Positions 60,550 to 64,000 of a stretch of 64,000 nt of DNA are shown here, piece after piece (positions within the stretch are counted from its first letter, which is position 1; every line of letters starts with the position of its first letter). The translations under genes were made by a program, and so were the position numbers. The notes under the pieces are model-generated. The model was not told where the DNA came from. It did not search any database and saw only the letters and a program-made list of their open reading frames with translations. Location of the stretch: positions 186,001 to 250,000 of the forward strand of contig NZ_JANCLU010000005.1 in the NCBI RefSeq assembly GCF_024294805.1. The letters run 5' to 3'. The DNA is from Alsobacter ponti (GTDB lineage Bacteria > Pseudomonadota > Alphaproteobacteria > Rhizobiales > Beijerinckiaceae).

Positions 60550-61155
60550 ATGCAAAACGTTGAACGGACCGCCCTTTTCATCGACGGAGCGAACCTTTAC
60601 GCCACCGCCAAGGCCCTGGGTTTCGACATCGATTACAAGCGCCTGCTGAAGGAGTTCCAGACGCGGGGCTATCTGGTCCGCGCCTTCTACTACACGGCCC
60701 TGATCGAGGATCAGGAATACTCCTCCATCCGGCCGCTGATCGACTGGCTCGACTACAACGGCTACCGCGTGGTGACGAAGCCGACCAAGGAATTCGTCGA
60801 CTCGACGGGCCGCCGCAAGGTCAAGGGCAACATGGACATCGAGCTCGCCATCGACGCGCTCGAGCTCGCGCCCTACATCAACCATATGGTGCTGTTCTCC
60901 GGCGACGGCGACTTCCGCTCGCTGGTCGAGGCCATGCAGCGGCGCGGCGTGCGCGTCTCGGTCGTCTCGACGATCAGCTCGCAGCCGCCCATGGTCGCCG
61001 ACGAGCTGCGCCGCCAGGCCGACGAGTTCGTCGACATCCTGCACCTCGCCGCCAAGATCGGCCGCGATCCGGCCGAGCGCGCCGAGCGCCCGGCCCGCAC
61101 CTACGAGCGCCGCCCGCCGGCGCCTCCGGTGGACCCGACCGGCGGAGACGTGTAA
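60550..61155 (+). CDS. NYN domain protein (LabA/DUF88-like)
   Basis: A predicted RNA-acting nuclease-fold protein of 201 residues. The PIN-like NYN core has ALFIDGANLYATAKALGFDI (about 8-27), KGNMDIELAIDALELAPY and MVLFSGDGDFRSLVEAMQRR, giving the conserved acidic residues. The C-terminal 30 residues are Arg/Pro-rich. ATG 60550 is preferred to an in-frame TTG at 60523. It is widely kept next to rpoZ in alphaproteobacteria, but its targets are unknown. Confidence 0.88.
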   Translation: MQNVERTALFIDGANLYATAKALGFDIDYKRLLKEFQTRGYLVRAFYYTALIEDQEYSSIRPLIDWLDYNGYRVVTKPTKEFVDSTGRRKVKGNMDIELAIDALELAPYINHMVLFSGDGDFRSLVEAMQRRGVRVSVVSTISSQPPMVADELRRQADEFVDILHLAAKIGRDPAERAERPARTYERRPPAPPVDPTGGDV

Positions 61156-61164
61156 GAGCGGCCC

Positions 61165-61866
61165 ATGGCCGCGACAGCACACGCCAACGACGACCCGGCC
61201 GGGCCCCACAGCCCGGCCTTTTCACGCCCGGAACCGGCGCGCGACTGCCCGCTCTGCCCGCGCCTCGTCGCCTTCCGCGAGGCGGCCCGCGCGCGCGAGC
61301 CCTCGTGGCACAACGCCCCGGTGCCCTCCTTCGGCGACCCCGCCGGCCGGCTGCTCGTGGTCGGGCTGGCGCCCGGCCTGCGCGGCGCGAATCGCACCGG
61401 CCGGCCGTTCACCGGCGACTTCGCCGGCGACCTGCTCTACGGCACGCTCATCGACTTCGGCTTCGCGCGCGGCCGTTTCGCGGCGCGGCCGGACGACGGG
61501 CTGACGCTGGTCGATTGCCTGCTCACCAACGCCGTGCGCTGCGTGCCGCCGGAGAACAAGCCGGTCGGCGGCGAAATCGCCAATTGCCGGCCGTTCCTGG
61601 CCGCCACGATGGGCGGGCTGCCCAGGCTCGCGGCGATCGTCGCGCTGGGGCGGATCGCCCACGAATCCATCCTGCGGGCGCTGGTGCTGCGGCAGGACGA
61701 TTTCCGCTTCGCGCACGGCGCGCGCCACCAGGTCCGCCCCGGGCTGGCGCTCTTCGACAGCTATCACTGCAGCCGCTACAACACGAGCACGCGCCGGCTG
61801 ACGCCGGAGATGTTCCGGGCCGTGTTCGCCGCCGTCAGGGCCGAGCTGGGGCCGCCGCCCGGCTGA
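61165..61866 (+). CDS. Uracil-DNA glycosylase, family 5 (UDGb type)
   Basis: A base-excision repair enzyme of 233 residues. The type 5 motif GLAPGLRGANRTGRPFTGDF (about 73-92) and the Fe-S Cys pairs (ARDCPLCPRL; AVRCVPPENKP; IANCRPF) are visible, with SYHCSRYNTSTRRLT as motif near the end. Family 5 enzymes remove uracil and hypoxanthine-type lesions. It follows the NYN gene by nine bases and converges with the next gene three bases away. Confidence 0.9.
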   Translation: MAATAHANDDPAGPHSPAFSRPEPARDCPLCPRLVAFREAARAREPSWHNAPVPSFGDPAGRLLVVGLAPGLRGANRTGRPFTGDFAGDLLYGTLIDFGFARGRFAARPDDGLTLVDCLLTNAVRCVPPENKPVGGEIANCRPFLAATMGGLPRLAAIVALGRIAHESILRALVLRQDDFRFAHGARHQVRPGLALFDSYHCSRYNTSTRRLTPEMFRAVFAAVRAELGPPPG

Positions 61867-61869
61867 TCG

Positions 61870-62850
61870 TCACTTCTTCGGCGTCGCGGCGCTCGGCACG
61901 GGCGGCCCGGACGAGAACCGGCTGAACACCATGTCGGGCGCGCTGGTGTTGTGCCGCGAGGCGATCGTCCGCCCGGCCCACAGCTCCACGAGTTCGCCGC
62001 CGGGCCAGCTCATGATCGGGCTCTCGCCCCAGCCCTTCCCCGTCGCGGTGCGCCAAGCCACCTTGGCGACGTCCGCGTTGAACTCCGTCGTGTACATGGA
62101 GCGCATCGCCATGAAGGGCCGGCCGCCCGGCATCGGCCCGTCATAGGAAACGTCAAGGATGATGCGGTCGGGGTCGAGCGTGTCGACCGTCAGGCGGGCC
62201 GAGCCGCCGCGGGCGAACTTCATCGTGAAGCTCTTGGTCGCCGGGTCGAACGAGATCTCCTCGAAGTCGACGATCGGGCGCTCCTGCGTTTCCACCGGGC
62301 CGATCAGGAACGAGCTGCCATAGGCGCTCCAGCGCATGTGGGCCGGCGGCAGCGGCCGGGCGCGCCAGTAGCCGTCCTGCGGATAGACAACCAGCACCTC
62401 TTCGGCGCGCTCGTTGTGCAGCATCCAGAGCTGCACGACGTGCAGGCCCTGCTCCACCCGGTCGCCGACCCTGAACGGCACCTTGGCCGGCCGCCAGAAG
62501 GACGGGTAGACGTGGCCCGTCAGCCACATGCGCTCGTTCTCGAAGAAGGTGACGCGCCGCGCCTGCGCCACGAAGGACGGATCGTGCGTCATGTCGCAGC
62601 TGGTGAAGTCGGGGGCCCAGCGGTCCACCACGATCTGGCCGATATAGCTGGGATGGACGGCCTGGATGCGAAGGCTGCGGACCTGGGACGAGGTGAATTC
62701 GAGGTTGATGTTGTCCTTTTCCGCGCAGAGCTCGGGTTCGCTCTTGTTGGCGACGGCGACGGAGAGCTCGTCGGCGCGGGCGGCTTCTGCGGACAGGGAC
62801 AGCCCCAGGCAGAGAGCGGCGGCGACCAGCGGGCGGAACGGCCCCATCAT
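61870..62850 (-). CDS. Secreted protein of unknown function
   Basis: A 326-residue protein I cannot assign. The first 27 residues are a signal peptide (PLVAAALCLGLSLSAEAARA). The mature part is globular with two Cys (SEPELCAEKD and DFTSCDMTHD) and motifs LRIQAVHPSYIGQIVVDRWA and MWLTGHVYPSFWRP. Its start overlaps the stop of the FkbM methyltransferase gene (ATGA), and both follow opgH, so a cell-envelope or periplasmic glucan role is plausible. This is inference from position only. Confidence 0.75.
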   Translation of the reverse strand: MMGPFRPLVAAALCLGLSLSAEAARADELSVAVANKSEPELCAEKDNINLEFTSSQVRSLRIQAVHPSYIGQIVVDRWAPDFTSCDMTHDPSFVAQARRVTFFENERMWLTGHVYPSFWRPAKVPFRVGDRVEQGLHVVQLWMLHNERAEEVLVVYPQDGYWRARPLPPAHMRWSAYGSSFLIGPVETQERPIVDFEEISFDPATKSFTMKFARGGSARLTVDTLDPDRIILDVSYDGPMPGGRPFMAMRSMYTTEFNADVAKVAWRTATGKGWGESPIMSWPGGELVELWAGRTIASRHNTSAPDMVFSRFSSGPPVPSAATPKK

Positions 62851-63617
62851 CGAACTCCTCTGGAATCCTCGAGAAAGGCGTAGACGTCGCCCGAGTTCGC
62901 CTCGTGCGGCAGGGCCGCGAGATAGGCCAGAATCGCCGCCCCGTCGACCGGCTCGGCGAAGGCGAGCGTCTGGCTCTCCCCCGGCGAGACGTTGAAGCGG
63001 TAGTCGCCCAGCGCGCCCAGCCGCTCGACGCAGCGCCCGGCGACGTCGCGGGCGATGGTCGTGAACTCGAAGGACAGCGCCGGCAGCGCCTCGCCGAGCC
63101 CGGCCAGGACCTCGTCCTCGTAGCCCTCGACGTCGATCTTGACGAAGGCCGGCCTGCCGAAGCGGGCGATGAGGCCGTCGAGCGTGACGAGGGGCACGCG
63201 CGCCGTCTCGTCCCAGACCTGCCCTTCCCACCCCGCCGCGCCGTCGGCGGCGCGGACGAAATCGTGGGAGGCGGTGGAGACAGTGGGGTTGGCGCTGTTG
63301 ATATTGAGCGTGATCTCGCCCTCGCGCGCCCCGGCCGCCGCCCGCAGCAGCGTCACCTGCCGGTCGCGCCCGTGCAGCAGACGAAGCACAAACGCGGGGC
63401 CGGCCTGCGGCTCCAGCGCGACGACGCGCGCGCCGAGCCGGCGGAACGACGAGGTCCGGTCTCCGACATGGGCGCCGATGTCGAACACGAGGTCGCCGGG
63501 ACGGACCCATCGGCGGTGCAGCGCGTCCATGGCCCGGTGGTGCGCGCGGTCGAAGTGATAGACGCGCACGGAGCGCCACAGGCCGCGGCAGGTCGCCAGC
63601 GCCGCCGCCAGGCGCAC
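62847..63617 (-). CDS. FkbM family methyltransferase
   Basis: A SAM-dependent O-methyltransferase of 256 residues. The SAM site is VFDIGAHVGDRTSSFRRLGA (about 44-63) with VVALEPQAG, and the family mark VKIDVEGYEDEVLAGLGEAL lies near 169-188. GTG start one base after the opgH stop. FkbM enzymes methylate sugars or other hydroxyls. Downstream of OpgH it could modify a periplasmic glucan or glycolipid, which is inference. Confidence 0.88.
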   Translation of the reverse strand: MRLAAALATCRGLWRSVRVYHFDRAHHRAMDALHRRWVRPGDLVFDIGAHVGDRTSSFRRLGARVVALEPQAGPAFVLRLLHGRDRQVTLLRAAAGAREGEITLNINSANPTVSTASHDFVRAADGAAGWEGQVWDETARVPLVTLDGLIARFGRPAFVKIDVEGYEDEVLAGLGEALPALSFEFTTIARDVAGRCVERLGALGDYRFNVSPGESQTLAFAEPVDGAAILAYLAALPHEANSGDVYAFLEDSRGVR

Positions 63618-63618
63618 G

Positions 63619-64000
63619 TCAGGCGGCCCTGACCAGGACGGAGGCCGGCGCGGGCCGCTCCAGGGCCATCACCTCCGGCGGCGGGTCGATCTCCTCCGGA
63701 ATGGCGCATAGCCCGATGTGCGCCAGCCAGCGGCCGAACGCGGGCGAGGCGGTGACCACGGCGAAGGGGATGGACAGCGGGAAGCCCGCCAGCAACGGCA
63801 GGCCCCACCAGAACGCCACGGGCGCGTTCCACCACAACAGGCTCATCACCACGCTGCCGAACAGCGTCTGCGGCCATAGGCCGCGCGCCGCCGTGGCCCA
63901 GGACAGGGCGTGCGCATCGCGCGCCTGCCCGTTCCAGACCACCGAGCGGCCGACCAGCAGCCCGAGCATGAACAGCGTGGTGCGCAGCGTCGTCGCCGCG
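63619..64000 (-). CDS. opgH: Glucan biosynthesis glucosyltransferase OpgH (MdoH), C-terminal part
   Basis: Only the last 127 or so codons are in the window; the N-terminal part is beyond 64000. The visible end matches OpgH: FMLGLLVGRSVVWNGQARDA, a hydrophobic pair (FGSVVMSLLWWNAPVAFWWG and PLLAGFPLSIPFAVVTASPA) and the RWLAHIGLCAIPEEIDPPPE tail. OpgH is an inner-membrane glycosyltransferase making periplasmic glucans. It is followed by the FkbM gene one base on. Confidence 0.88.
   Translation of the reverse strand, partial: AATTLRTTLFMLGLLVGRSVVWNGQARDAHALSWATAARGLWPQTLFGSVVMSLLWWNAPVAFWWGLPLLAGFPLSIPFAVVTASPAFGRWLAHIGLCAIPEEIDPPPEVMALERPAPASVLVRAA

Overview
The window is chromosomal DNA of a GC-rich alphaproteobacterium, most likely of the order Hyphomicrobiales (Rhizobiales). 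The evidence is the gene content and order: an rsh-pyrE-pdxJ-acpS-lepB-rnc-era-recO-parC block, a glyA-nrdR-ribD-ribE-ribH-nusB-thiL block, an ldtR/L,D-transpeptidase pair, fabH-plsX beside ihfA and a MerR gene, BamE opposite a ubiquinol-cytochrome c chaperone, and TGCTCA-N3-TGAGCA operators in front of nadABC. I cannot name the genus. I saw no rRNA, no convincing tRNA, no transposase, integrase, phage gene, CRISPR array or known defence system.

Left part (1-10.3 kb): the start of a branched-chain amino acid type binding protein, a possible small RNA, then a divergent carbohydrate locus. A LacI regulator and a UxuA-type dehydratase run leftward. A binding protein, a TIM-barrel isomerase, two permeases, an SDR, a VOC protein and an aldo/keto reductase run rightward, with LacI-like palindromes between the two arms. 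The importer has no ATPase gene here. Next (10.3-19.4 kb) come a leftward trehalose operon (membrane-anchored OtsA, OtsB, a GH15 hydrolase) and dnaE. Upstream of dnaE lies an unlisted 31-residue membrane peptide gene with a LexA-like dyad in its promoter, followed by an array of hairpin repeats.

Middle (19.4-45.3 kb): nadA-nadB-nadC with two operators, an MFS gene and acuI, then merR, ihfA, fabH, plsX, a YceD-like gene and the cytochrome c chaperone. bamE faces hppA across duplicated terminators. The large leftward glyA-to-hppA block covers one-carbon metabolism, ribonucleotide reductase control, riboflavin, antitermination, thiamine and proton pumping. An L,D-transpeptidase with its MarR-type regulator LdtR, a small membrane protein and a 3-hydroxyisobutyryl-CoA hydrolase follow.

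Right part (44.2-64 kb): hemB, an unusual LivH-like permease with an extra N-terminal domain, ilvA, an RDD protein and bpt run rightward. parC, recO, era, rnc, lepB, acpS, pdxJ, pyrE, rsh and rpoZ run leftward. An NYN-domain gene and a family 5 uracil-DNA glycosylase run rightward. The window ends in a leftward overlapping set: OpgH (partial), an FkbM methyltransferase and an unknown secreted protein. The most interesting item is the SOS-type micro-gene in front of dnaE, which resembles the Caulobacter division inhibitor SidA in size, topology and control.
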